A stretch of DNA of 64,000 nt from contig OZ251449.1 of the NCBI GenBank assembly GCA_965242505.1, positions 2,976,001 to 3,040,000 of the forward strand, given 5' to 3'. Shown here in pieces: positions 1-7,559 of this stretch. This stretch comes from UBA2966 sp965242505 (GTDB taxonomy: Bacteria > Pseudomonadota > Alphaproteobacteria > UBA2966). The position numbers and the translations under genes are program-made. Positions within the stretch are counted from its first letter, which is position 1. Every line of letters starts with the position of its first letter. A model generated the notes under the pieces. The model was not told the origin of the DNA and searched no databases. It saw only the letters and a program-made list of their open reading frames with translations.

Positions 1-153
1 GCGGAGCGCCTCACGGAACCCCAGAAACGCCGAGTGGCGCGCGCTTACCGCGGGGCCGGCGCCGACGCCGTCGAGGGCTACCGGAAGGTCCTGACCGGCT
101 TGATCGACGACGGCCGTCACGGGGCCGCGTCCGGCCCGATCCGACGCCGCTGA
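1..153 (+). CDS. C-terminal end of a MarR-family (PetP-like) regulator, partial
   Basis: Only the last 50 codons of a gene that begins before the window are visible, ending in TGA. The peptide is charged and helical (LTEPQKRRVARAYRGAGADA, then EGYRKVLTGLIDD). This resembles the C-terminal dimerisation helices of MarR regulators of the PetP type, in which an 'AYR.AG..AVEGFR' pattern follows the wing. The gene lies 19 bp before an OmpR response regulator, matching the petP-petR order known from Rhodobacter capsulatus. No DNA-binding domain is in view, so the family call rests on a short tail and on context. Confidence 0.5.
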   Translation, partial: AERLTEPQKRRVARAYRGAGADAVEGYRKVLTGLIDDGRHGAASGPIRRR

Positions 154-172
154 AGGCGCGACGGCGGGTCCG

Positions 173-853
173 GTGTGTGAGTTTCCGCCCCACATCCTGG
201 TCGTCGACGACGATACCAGACTGCGCGAGCTGCTCCGGGATTATCTCGGCGCCAACGGGTTCGACGTCACCACGGCGGAGCACGCCGCCGGGGCCAGGCG
301 AAAGCTCGCCGGCCTCGACTTCGACCTGATCGTCCTGGACGTGATGATGCCCGGGGAATCCGGGTTCGATCTCACCGAACACCTGCGGTCGACCTCCCGG
401 GTCCCCATTCTCCTGTTGACGGCTCGCGGCGATGCCGACGACCGGATCGCCGGTCTGGAATTCGGCGCCGACGACTACCTGCAAAAGCCGTTCGAGCCTC
501 GCGAACTCATCCTGCGGATCCAGAGCATCCTGCGCCGCAGCGGGCCCGGCCGCGCGGAACCCGAACCGCTCTCCATCGACGGTCACGCCTTCGACGGCGA
601 GCGCGGAGAACTGCGCTCCGGCGAGCGCGTCATCCGCCTGACGGCGAGCGAGGCGGCGCTGCTGTCGGTCTTCGCGGCGAACGCCGGAACGGCCCTGTCG
701 AGGTCCGAACTGGCGCGCCGGGCGGGTGTGAACAGCGAGCGCGCCATCGACGTGCAAATCACCCGACTGCGCCGTAAGATCGAGCCCGACCCCCGGAACC
801 CGCGGCACCTGCGGACCGTGTGGGGGAAAGGCTACGTTCTTTGGCCCGACTGA
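173..853 (+). CDS. OmpR-family response regulator (PetR-like)
   Basis: A 226-residue two-domain response regulator that should act as a transcription factor when phosphorylated by the adjacent kinase. The receiver domain spans about residues 7-118, with the acidic pocket at Asp12-Asp13, phospho-acceptor Asp56 in LDVMMPG, the switch Thr83, and Lys105 in QKPF. The winged-helix effector domain fills about 130-226 and ends in the typical RxLRRKIEPDP...VWGKGYVL pattern. The start is a GTG; no ATG offers a complete receiver domain. It lies 1 bp before the kinase gene, so the pair is co-transcribed. PetR of Rhodobacter is the nearest named relative by architecture and context, but the target genes here are unknown. 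Confidence 0.9.
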   Translation: MCEFPPHILVVDDDTRLRELLRDYLGANGFDVTTAEHAAGARRKLAGLDFDLIVLDVMMPGESGFDLTEHLRSTSRVPILLLTARGDADDRIAGLEFGADDYLQKPFEPRELILRIQSILRRSGPGRAEPEPLSIDGHAFDGERGELRSGERVIRLTASEAALLSVFAANAGTALSRSELARRAGVNSERAIDVQITRLRRKIEPDPRNPRHLRTVWGKGYVLWPD

Positions 854-854
854 C

Positions 855-2249
855 ATGACGCGAGCGACCGCGGCCGCGCGGGGAGCGCGTCGGCCCACGA
901 CGCGGCCGATCAAGCGATACCTGCCCGGGGCCCTCTTCGGCCGCGCCCTGCTGATCATCGTGACGCCCGTCGTCGCGCTGCAACTCATCGCCACTCTCGT
1001 CTTCTACGAGCGGCATTGGGACACCGTCACGCGTCGCCTGGCGCTCGGGCTCGCCGGCGACACGGCCCTCGTCGTCGAGATGATGCGCGACGCGGCGGCG
1101 CCCGAGGAGTTGGAGCCGATATTCGAATCCGCGGCGCGTCATCTGTCGCTGCGGTTGACGCACCTGCCCGGCGAGATTCTTCCCAACCGGCCGCCAAGGA
1201 TCAGCGTCGCCAATCGCATCATGGACCGGATGCTGCACAGGGCGTTCACCGAGCGTCTCCGCCGTCCGTTCCGCATCGATACGACCGGTTTCGGAGACGA
1301 CGTCGAGATCCGGGTGCAGTTGCCGGACGGCGTGCTCAGGGTTCTCACGACGCGCAAGCGCGTCGCGAGCTCGACCACCTACATCTTCATCATGTGGATG
1401 GTCGGCACGTCCCTGATCCTGTTGGCCGTCGCCATCCTGTTCCTGCGCAATCAGATCCGGCCGGTCCGCCGTCTGGCCGAGGCGGCGGAGGAATTCGGCA
1501 AGGGCCGGGACGTCCGCGATTTCCATCCATCGGGCGCCACGGAGGTGCGCCAGGCGGCCGTGGCCTTCATCAACATGCGCGACCGCATCCGGCGCCATAT
1601 CGCGCAGAGAACCGAGATGCTGGCGGCCGTCAGCCACGACCTGAGAACGCCGCTGACGCGCATGAAGCTCCAGCTCGCCATGTTGAACGACGACGGCGTC
1701 GAACACCTGAAGGCGGACGTGTCGGAGATGGAACGTATGGTCGAAAGCTATCTGGCCTTCATGCGCGGGCAGGACGCGGAAGCCGTCGTGGACACCGACA
1801 TCGCGGACCTGCTCAGAACCGTGGCCGCCGACGCGGGCCGCCAGGGCGTCGAGGTCACGGTTTCGATGCCGGGGAAGTCGCCCCGCGACGGTGGCGGACC
1901 CGCGGACGGCCGTGTCGTTCCGCTGCGTCCCAATGCCATCCGGCGCTGCATGACCAATCTCGTCGACAACGCGGCCCGCCACGGGCGAAACGTGGAGATA
2001 TCCATGGACGCGAGGGAAGGCCGGGTCGAGATATCCGTCGACGACGACGGCCCCGGCATCCCGGAGAACCGGCGCGAAGAGGTCTTTCGCCCCTTCCACA
2101 GGCTTCGGGACTCTCGCGATCCGGAGACCGACGGCATGGGACTCGGTCTGGCCATCGCCCGCGACGTCGCCCATGACCACGGCGGCGACATCGAGTTGTC
2201 GACGTCCCCGATGGGAGGGCTGCGGGCGTCCGTCCGTCTTCCCGTGTAG
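855..2249 (+). CDS. Membrane sensor histidine kinase (EnvZ class)
   Basis: A 464-residue inner-membrane kinase, the partner of the preceding regulator. Membrane helices are predicted at about 28-51 and 174-198, enclosing a periplasmic sensor loop of about 120 residues. A HAMP linker follows, then the dimerisation/phosphorylation domain with SHDLRTPLTRMKLQL (His261). The ATPase domain shows an N box (NLVDNAARHG), G1 box (DDDGPGIP) and G2 box (GMGLGLAIA). The architecture is that of EnvZ/RstB-type kinases, which usually sense membrane or envelope conditions. The actual signal cannot be read from the sequence. Its start follows the regulator stop after one base. Confidence 0.92.
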   Translation: MTRATAAARGARRPTTRPIKRYLPGALFGRALLIIVTPVVALQLIATLVFYERHWDTVTRRLALGLAGDTALVVEMMRDAAAPEELEPIFESAARHLSLRLTHLPGEILPNRPPRISVANRIMDRMLHRAFTERLRRPFRIDTTGFGDDVEIRVQLPDGVLRVLTTRKRVASSTTYIFIMWMVGTSLILLAVAILFLRNQIRPVRRLAEAAEEFGKGRDVRDFHPSGATEVRQAAVAFINMRDRIRRHIAQRTEMLAAVSHDLRTPLTRMKLQLAMLNDDGVEHLKADVSEMERMVESYLAFMRGQDAEAVVDTDIADLLRTVAADAGRQGVEVTVSMPGKSPRDGGGPADGRVVPLRPNAIRRCMTNLVDNAARHGRNVEISMDAREGRVEISVDDDGPGIPENRREEVFRPFHRLRDSRDPETDGMGLGLAIARDVAHDHGGDIELSTSPMGGLRASVRLPV

Positions 2250-2305
2250 AACGGCCCCGGCGTTCCGCGCCGCCCGCGTCGCGGCCCCGATGGCGCCGCT
2301 CCCGT

Positions 2306-2644
2306 TCAGTAGAGCCGTCCGCCGTTGGGCACGGTCTTGTCCGGCGCGACGAGGACCACCTCGCCATCGTCGTCGGGAAAGCCGAGAACGAGGACCTCGG
2401 ACATGAACGGCCCGATCTGCCGCGGCGGGAAGTTGACGACCGCCGCGATCTGGCGGCCTGTGAGCGCTTCCCTGTCGTAGTTCGCCGTCAATTGGGCGGA
2501 CGACTTCCGTTCGCCGATCTCCGGTCCGAAATCGATACGCAGTCTGTATGCCGGTTTTCGAGCCGCGGGAAAATCCTCGACCGCGACGATGACGCCCACC
2601 CGCACGTCGACGCGCAGAAAATCGTTGAAGGAGATCTCGTTCAT
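2306..2644 (-). CDS. csaA: CsaA-type tRNA-binding domain protein
   Basis: A 112-residue single-domain protein with the EMAP-II/CsaA oligonucleotide-binding fold. Visible family pieces are FLRVDVRVG at the start, the segment with KSSAQLTANY, the Q(I)AAVVNFPPRQIGPFMSEVLVLGF core and the end DKTVPNGGRLY. The length matches stand-alone CsaA proteins, which bind tRNA and have been described as chaperone-like. Its start overlaps the stop of the TetR/COQ9-like gene by four bases (ATGA), which implies translational coupling. It closes the minus-strand run ubiK, ybjN-like, proC, TetR-like, csaA. Confidence 0.88.
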   Translation of the reverse strand: MNEISFNDFLRVDVRVGVIVAVEDFPAARKPAYRLRIDFGPEIGERKSSAQLTANYDREALTGRQIAAVVNFPPRQIGPFMSEVLVLGFPDDDGEVVLVAPDKTVPNGGRLY

Positions 2645-3285
2645 CCGGCTTGCGAGGACGCCTCGGCGGCGGGCCCGTTCGCTCTTCCCGGCTTCGCGAT
2701 CCCGCCGAGTCTGGCCGCCATGCCGTCCACTCTCCTCAACTGGCGGTCGACGAACGTCATCGTCCTGGCCATGTCGGCGCTGTCGTCCGAGCGCCAGACT
2801 CGAACGGCCCCCAGCATGATCAGGCCGAGACCCTCGATACGGAGCATCCCGGAAAGGCCGCCGTGATCGATCCGGGCCGTCTCCAGCATCCATGCCAGGG
2901 AGCGCGTGCGGACCGGCCACAGGCAGGCGCAGGCGAGCGGTCGGCGCCGCATGTCGTCGAAGATGGCGACGACGCCGTCCTTGTAGGGACCGAGCAGGTC
3001 GAACCGCCTCATGATCACGTCGAAGAGGCGGTCGCGCGCCGGCTCGTCGGCCAACGCGGGATCGTCTCCGGCGATCATCCGATCGTCGATCCCGCGCAGG
3101 AACGCCGCCACGACGTGCGATTTCGACGGGGCGACCTCGTAGACCTCCCGCAGGGACAGGCCCGCCGCCTCGGCTATGTCGGACATGCGGGTGTCCCGCC
3201 AGCCCTGCCGCCCGGCGAGCTCCAACGCCGCCCGGACGACCCGGTCGAGCGGGTCGGCAGGTTTCGCGCGCGCCCGTTTCGCCAT
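2641..3285 (-). CDS. TetR-superfamily protein with COQ9-like C-terminus
   Basis: A 214-residue protein. Residues about 12-58 form a TetR-like helix-turn-helix (ALELAGRQGW...MSDIAEAAGLSLREVYE...KSHVVAAFL). The C-terminal part contains W-x-S-D-D-S followed by T-x-x-F-V-D-R-x-L, which resembles the conserved end of COQ9, a TetR-fold lipid-binding partner in ubiquinone synthesis. The start is fixed by an AGGAGGG Shine-Dalgarno about nine bases upstream. Downstream it overlaps csaA by four bases. The nearby ubiK gene makes a ubiquinone link conceivable, but an ordinary TetR repressor fits as well. I cannot decide between them from motifs alone. Confidence 0.6.
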   Translation of the reverse strand: MAKRARAKPADPLDRVVRAALELAGRQGWRDTRMSDIAEAAGLSLREVYEVAPSKSHVVAAFLRGIDDRMIAGDDPALADEPARDRLFDVIMRRFDLLGPYKDGVVAIFDDMRRRPLACACLWPVRTRSLAWMLETARIDHGGLSGMLRIEGLGLIMLGAVRVWRSDDSADMARTMTFVDRQLRRVDGMAARLGGIAKPGRANGPAAEASSQAG

Positions 3286-3379
3286 GTCTCGCCCTCCTTG
3301 CAGACCGGCGCCCGGCCGATGATGGCACAATATCCGCCGCGCCGCGACGCGCCCGTCCCGCGCGAGCGTCGCGAGAGGG

Positions 3380-4192
3380 TCAGCCGGCGAGTTCCCGGGA
3401 GCGGCGCGCCGCCGCCGCCACCGCCCGGGTCAACAACCTGCCCATTCCATCGTCCGCCATCAACACGTCGAGGGCCGCCGCGGTCGTTCCGCCGGGACTG
3501 GTGACGTTGCGCCGCAGTTCGGAAGGCGCCTCTTCCGAGCCATGCGCGAGCTCGCCCGCGCCTGCCGCCGTCGCCCGGGCGAGCCGCATGGCGAGATCGG
3601 GAGGCAACCCGGCCTTCACGCCCGCCTCGGCCAGACACTCGACGAGAAGGAATACGTAGGCGGGACCACTTCCCGACGTCGCCGTCACCGCGTCGAGCAG
3701 GCCCTCGTCCTCCACCCACGCGACCTCTCCCACCGCCGCCAGCAGCTCGTCGCAGGCCGACCGGCCGTCGCCGCCGACGCGTCTGTTGGCGCAGGCGACG
3801 CTGATGCCGCGGCCGATGGCGGCCGGCGTGTTCGGCATGGCGCGGACGATCGAGGCGTCCTTGCCCAGCCGGTCCTCGAAATAGGCGATGGGTCTCCCCG
3901 CGGCGATCGACAGGAACACCGCGCCGGGGCCGGCGAATTTCGCGTAGGCGGGCGCCACGCCGTCGGTGATCTGCGGCTTGACGGCGAAGACGACGACTCC
4001 CGGCGCGATGCCGCTTGGCAACGCGTCCGCCGATCCGCTCCAGGAAACGCCGAGCTCACGCGCCAGGGAGCGGGATTCCTCCACCGGGTCGACGACGTGA
4101 ACGTCGTCCGCGCCGATCCCGCATCGCAGCCATCCGCGCAACAGGGCGCCGCCCATCTTTCCACAGCCGACGAGAAGAATGGTCGCGTTCAT
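3380..4192 (-). CDS. proC: Pyrroline-5-carboxylate reductase
   Basis: A 270-residue cytosolic enzyme that reduces 1-pyrroline-5-carboxylate to L-proline with NAD(P)H. The Rossmann dinucleotide motif is at the N-terminus (ILLVGCGKMGGALL), followed by FAVKPQ and RAMPNTPA, which are typical of ProC. The C-terminal dimerisation domain carries the TATSGSGPAYVFLLVE signature and the end NVTSPGGTTAAALDVL. The length is normal for the family. It starts 22 bp downstream of the ybjN-like gene and is probably in the same transcript. Function is confident. Confidence 0.95.
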   Translation of the reverse strand: MNATILLVGCGKMGGALLRGWLRCGIGADDVHVVDPVEESRSLARELGVSWSGSADALPSGIAPGVVVFAVKPQITDGVAPAYAKFAGPGAVFLSIAAGRPIAYFEDRLGKDASIVRAMPNTPAAIGRGISVACANRRVGGDGRSACDELLAAVGEVAWVEDEGLLDAVTATSGSGPAYVFLLVECLAEAGVKAGLPPDLAMRLARATAAGAGELAHGSEEAPSELRRNVTSPGGTTAAALDVLMADDGMGRLLTRAVAAAARRSRELAG

Positions 4193-4214
4193 GGGCGAAA
4201 CCCGACAGGCCGGC

Positions 4215-4718
4215 TCAGGCCTCGCCGACCGTTTCCAGCATGGCCGAGGCCAAGGCGTCGTCCGCCGTCTTGCCGCCCCACAGCATGAACATGAAGGCGG
4301 GGAAACAGCGTTCGCTCTCGTTCAACGCCACCTCGACCAGGTCCTCGACCTGCCGGGGCGTGGCTCTGGCGCCGGCCCCGAGCAGAAGCGCGTACCGGAA
4401 CATCACGAATCCGCCTTCGGCCGAATAATCGAAATGCCCGAGCCACAGACGTTCGTTGACCAGAGTGAGCAGCGCGCAGGCGTCCGACAGGCGGTGATCG
4501 GGAACCCGCAGATCGAAGGCGCAGGAAAACTGCATCACGCCCCGATCTTCCCGCCACGTGAACCACAGGTGATAGCGGTTCCAGTGTCCCTCGACGTACG
4601 TCGCGAGCTCGTCGTTTCCCGAACGATCGGCGGGCCATTCGTTGGCCGTCACGAACCGCTCGACGATATCGAGCGGGTTCGCCGGCGCGAGCTCGATCGA
4701 GTCAACCAAGCCGGGCAC
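4215..4718 (-). CDS. YbjN domain-containing protein
   Basis: A 167-residue soluble protein whose pattern (HLWFTWREDRGVMQFSCAFDLRVPD, then LLTLVNERLWLGHFDY and MFRYALLLGAGA) matches the YbjN family. Such proteins share a chaperone-like fold related to type III secretion chaperones, and their role in most bacteria is unknown. Alphaproteobacteria commonly place this gene directly before proC, as here (22 bp spacing), with ubiK upstream. No signal peptide or membrane helix is visible. The molecular function is not assigned. Confidence 0.8.
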   Translation of the reverse strand: MPGLVDSIELAPANPLDIVERFVTANEWPADRSGNDELATYVEGHWNRYHLWFTWREDRGVMQFSCAFDLRVPDHRLSDACALLTLVNERLWLGHFDYSAEGGFVMFRYALLLGAGARATPRQVEDLVEVALNESERCFPAFMFMLWGGKTADDALASAMLETVGEA

Positions 4719-4889
4719 GACTGGAGCTCCGCGATGGACAAGCGAGGACGAGACGACGGTTCGGTCGATACCTCATCGCCGGTCTTTCAATATCTTGTAG
4801 GCAATGCCAACCCCTCAACAGAATGTAGATTGCCAAATCGCGGAGTCGGGCGCAAGGGCCGAATCGGGCCGGTCGTCGGAAATCCATGG

Positions 4890-4909
4890 AAAACGCGCCG
4901 CCGGCGCGT
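4890..4909 (-). terminator. Probable intrinsic terminator of ubiK
   Basis: On the minus strand the sequence forms a hairpin with the 8-base arms ACGCGCCG and CGGCGCGT and a one-base loop on paper, followed by a short T run. It begins 32 bases after the ubiK stop codon and points the same way. The T run is only about four bases, so termination may be partial and ybjN-proC could still receive read-through. Confidence 0.45.
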
Positions 4910-4941
4910 CTTATCGGCGGGTGTTCGGAACCCGGAACCCT

Positions 4942-5283
4942 TCAGGGCGAGGTCTCGTCGGCATCCCGCGTCGCGCGCTTCCCGTTCGCGGCCGCGCCGC
5001 CCTTGGCCTTGCGGCCGCCCGCGGCCCGGCGCCGCGCCGACGCGTTCGATTTCTCGAGCGCCTCGATCCGTTTCGCGAGAGCATCGTTCTCGCGACGCGC
5101 CGCCGCGGCCATCGCCTTGACGGCGTCGAACTCCTCGCGGGTCACCAGGTCCATGCCGTTCAATATGCGCTCGAATTGATCCCGCAGACGCGCCTCGACC
5201 TCGCCCCTCACGCCTTGCAGCGTCCCGAGGGCGCTCGCGGCCACGCGGGCCAGGTCGTCGAGGAGCTTGTTGTCGGTCTGCAT
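4942..5283 (-). CDS. ubiK: Ubiquinone biosynthesis accessory factor UbiK (BMFP domain)
   Basis: A 113-residue protein beginning MQTDNKLLDDLARVA, the typical alphaproteobacterial start of this family. A helical region about residues 20-45 is followed by a coiled coil around 48-80 (REEFDAVKAMAAAARRENDA, then LAKRIEALE), which is the trimerising BMFP segment. The C-terminal third is a disordered Ala/Lys/Arg-rich tail. Family members support the aerobic Ubi enzyme complex at the membrane, with UbiJ in enterobacteria. The start was chosen at MQTDN because longer frames run into the intergenic repeat upstream. Confidence 0.85.
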   Translation of the reverse strand: MQTDNKLLDDLARVAASALGTLQGVRGEVEARLRDQFERILNGMDLVTREEFDAVKAMAAAARRENDALAKRIEALEKSNASARRRAAGGRKAKGGAAANGKRATRDADETSP

Positions 5284-5374
5284 GTCGAGCGTCTCCGGCA
5301 ATTCCGCAACTATGGCGCAGACGGGAGATGGCGGCAAGCCTCGGCCTCTCGCGCTGTCCCGGTTCGGACACGTG

Positions 5375-5565
5375 TGAGACACCGCAGGGGCCGTTTGCGC
5401 TCCTCCCCCGGCGCGACCCCCACCCCGACCCTCCCCCTGCAAGGGAGAGGGAGAAGAAGGGGGGGCGCCGCGCGCTTCCCCCCCGCCATCCACACTCCTC
5501 CCCCCTGGCAGGGGGGAGGTCGGGAGGGGGGTCCGCGGCCCCGCAACGGCTCGCTCAGTGTCTCA
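5375..5565 (+). repeat. Palindromic intergenic element, copy 1 (of 14)
   Basis: This fills most of the gene-free stretch between ubiK and lgt. It contains the two palindromic modules shared by the family: CCCTCCCCCTGCAAGGG-AGAGGG and CCTCCCCCCTGGCAGGGGGG. This copy is bounded by an 8-base inverted pair, TGAGACAC at 5375-5382 and GTGTCTCA at 5558-5565. A further stretch to about 5620 (GAACGAGG ... ATAAGGG) is shared with copy 11 near 33.98-34.06 kb, so the mobile unit or its substrate may extend that far. No coding frame inside it looks real. Confidence 0.75.
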
Positions 5566-5659
5566 TATGCATTGAACGAGGACATGCGCTTGCGGCTCGC
5601 GCGGCCGGTTCCTATAAGGGCCCGGACTCGAACGACCCGAATCCCCGGAGTCACGAACA

Positions 5660-6457
5660 CTGCTTCCGGCCGTCCTCTCGTATCCCGACATCGATCCGGT
5701 TCTCGCGCAGATCGGACCGTTCGCGATACGTTGGTACGCGCTGGCCTACGTCGCCGGTCTGCTGCTGGGTTGGCGCTACGTCGTCGCCCTGACCCGCCTG
5801 CCCCACCCGCCGCTCGAGAAACGGGACGTCGACGACTTCGTCGTCTGGGCGACGTTCGGCGTCGTTCTGGGCGGGCGGCTCGGTTACGTCCTGATCTACC
5901 GTCCCGACCACTATCTGGCGAACCCCCTCGACGTACTGTTCATATGGGAGGGCGGCATGTCGTTTCACGGCGGTTTGGTCGGCGTGACCCTGGCGGCGTG
6001 GTGGTTTTCCCGGCGCCGCGCGCTCGATGTCCTGGGCGTTGGCGACTACATCGCCTGCGCGGCGCCGATCGGGTTGTTCTTCGGCCGGATCGCGAACTTC
6101 ATCAACGCGGAACTGATCGGACGGCCCAGCGACGTGGCCTGGGCGATGGTGTTTCCCGGCGGCGGCGCGGTTCCGAGGCACCCCAGCCAGCTTTACGAAG
6201 CCCTGCTCGAGGGCCTCCTTCTGTTCGTCGTCCTGGCCGTGTCGGTCCGCAAGGACTCGATCCGGCTCAGGCGCGGCGCCCTGTTCGGTGTCTTCCTCGC
6301 GGGATACGGCGTCACGCGCGCCATCGCCGAGCTCTACCGCGAACCCGACGCGCATATCGGTTTCCTGGCGTCGGGCGTGACGATGGGCCAGTTGCTGTCC
6401 CTGCCCGTATTCTTCCTCGGCGTCTGCCTGCTCGCCCGTGCCGCGAGATCGGACTGA
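5660..6457 (+). CDS. lgt: Prolipoprotein diacylglyceryl transferase, apparent CTG start
   Basis: This integral membrane enzyme transfers a diacylglyceryl group from phosphatidylglycerol to the lipobox cysteine of prolipoproteins. The reading frame begins L-LPAVLSYPDIDPVLAQIGP, then AIRWYALAYVAGLLLGWRY, which is the normal Lgt N-terminus. It contains the signature GRIANFINAELIGRPS and the HPSQLYEA segment, with about seven hydrophobic helices. No ATG, GTG or TTG lies in frame between an upstream TAA at 5615 and the family start. The only plausible initiator is CTG at 5660, nine bases after CCGGAG. The first in-frame ATG (5957) would delete the first 99 residues. It overlaps the next gene by 20 bp. 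Confidence 0.9.
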   Translation: MLPAVLSYPDIDPVLAQIGPFAIRWYALAYVAGLLLGWRYVVALTRLPHPPLEKRDVDDFVVWATFGVVLGGRLGYVLIYRPDHYLANPLDVLFIWEGGMSFHGGLVGVTLAAWWFSRRRALDVLGVGDYIACAAPIGLFFGRIANFINAELIGRPSDVAWAMVFPGGGAVPRHPSQLYEALLEGLLLFVVLAVSVRKDSIRLRRGALFGVFLAGYGVTRAIAELYREPDAHIGFLASGVTMGQLLSLPVFFLGVCLLARAARSD

Positions 6458-7553
6458 CTCCGGCGGCGATCTCGCGGCGTATCTGCGCCGCCGGATCCGG
6501 ACCTTCGGGCCTCTCACCGTGGCCGAGTACATGGCCGAGGCGCTCGGCAATCCGAAGCGCGGCTACTACAGGACCCGGGACCCGATCGGCGCCGCGGGCG
6601 ATTTCATCACCGCTCCCGAGGTCAGCCAGATGTTCGGCGAGCTGATCGGACTGTGGTGCGCCGACGCCTGGCGGAAGCTGGGCGCCCCGAATCCGGTGCG
6701 CCTGGTGGAGATCGGGCCCGGCCGCGGCTCCTTGATGCGCGATGCCCTCCGGGCGGTCCGGACCTTGCCGGCGTTTCGCAACGGCGCGGACGTGCATCTC
6801 GTGGAGACCAGCCCCGTCCTCCGCGCGCGCCAGAGAGAAATGCTCCCGGGCGTCGACGCGACGTGGCACGACCGCTTTCTCCATGTTCCCGAGGGGCCGG
6901 TCGTCGCGGTGGCCAACGAGCTCTTCGATGCGCTCCCCATCCACCAGTTCGAGCGGACCCTCCGGGGCTGGCGCGAACGCCTCGTGGACGCCGACGGAGA
7001 CGGCGGAAGGTTCCGCTTCGTGCTCGGGCCGGTGACGGCGGCCTTTTCCGTCGCGCCCGAGGAACTCCGGCATGCGCCGCTCGGCAGCGTGATCGAGGTA
7101 AGCCCCGCTCGCGTCGATCTGATGCGGGACATCGCCGAACGCGTGATCCGCGGCCCGGGAGCGGCTCTCGTCATCGATTACGGCCATCTCGAGACCCGAC
7201 CCCGAGACACCTTGCAGGCCGTCGCCGCCCACCGCGGCCACGAGGCGCTCGAGTCGCCCGGCGAAGCCGATCTCTGCGCCCACGTCGACTTCGCGGCTCT
7301 CCGGCGGACGGCGACCGAATGCGGAGCGGAAGTCTGGGGGCCGGTTCCGCAGGGAGAGTTCCTCGAGTCGCTGGGCATCCGGGTCCGGGCGGCGCGGATC
7401 AAGGAGACGGCGACGCCGGAACAGCGCGACGAGATCGACGGCGCCCTCGAGCGGTTGACCGGCCCCGGCGAGATGGGCATCCTGTTCAAGGCATTGGCGA
7501 TCACCGCGCCCGGGACACCGGCTCCCGGCGGATTCGGCGCCGATGACCGGTAG
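6438..7553 (+). CDS. SAM-dependent methyltransferase, MidA/NDUFAF7 family
   Basis: A 371-residue protein of the family that includes mitochondrial NDUFAF7, which methylates an arginine of a complex I subunit. Family landmarks are LTVAEYMAEALGNPKRGYY, then DPIGAAGDFITAPEVSQMFGE, the SAM-binding VEIGPGRGSLM, and VANELFDALPIHQF. The start is a GTG inside the end of lgt (20-bp overlap), so translation is coupled. The order lgt-midA-pgeF is recurrent in alphaproteobacteria. The bacterial substrate is not established, and complex I assembly is an inference from the eukaryotic relative. Confidence 0.87.
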   Translation: MPRDRTDSGGDLAAYLRRRIRTFGPLTVAEYMAEALGNPKRGYYRTRDPIGAAGDFITAPEVSQMFGELIGLWCADAWRKLGAPNPVRLVEIGPGRGSLMRDALRAVRTLPAFRNGADVHLVETSPVLRARQREMLPGVDATWHDRFLHVPEGPVVAVANELFDALPIHQFERTLRGWRERLVDADGDGGRFRFVLGPVTAAFSVAPEELRHAPLGSVIEVSPARVDLMRDIAERVIRGPGAALVIDYGHLETRPRDTLQAVAAHRGHEALESPGEADLCAHVDFAALRRTATECGAEVWGPVPQGEFLESLGIRVRAARIKETATPEQRDEIDGALERLTGPGEMGILFKALAITAPGTPAPGGFGADDR

Positions 7554-7559
7554 ACCGGC

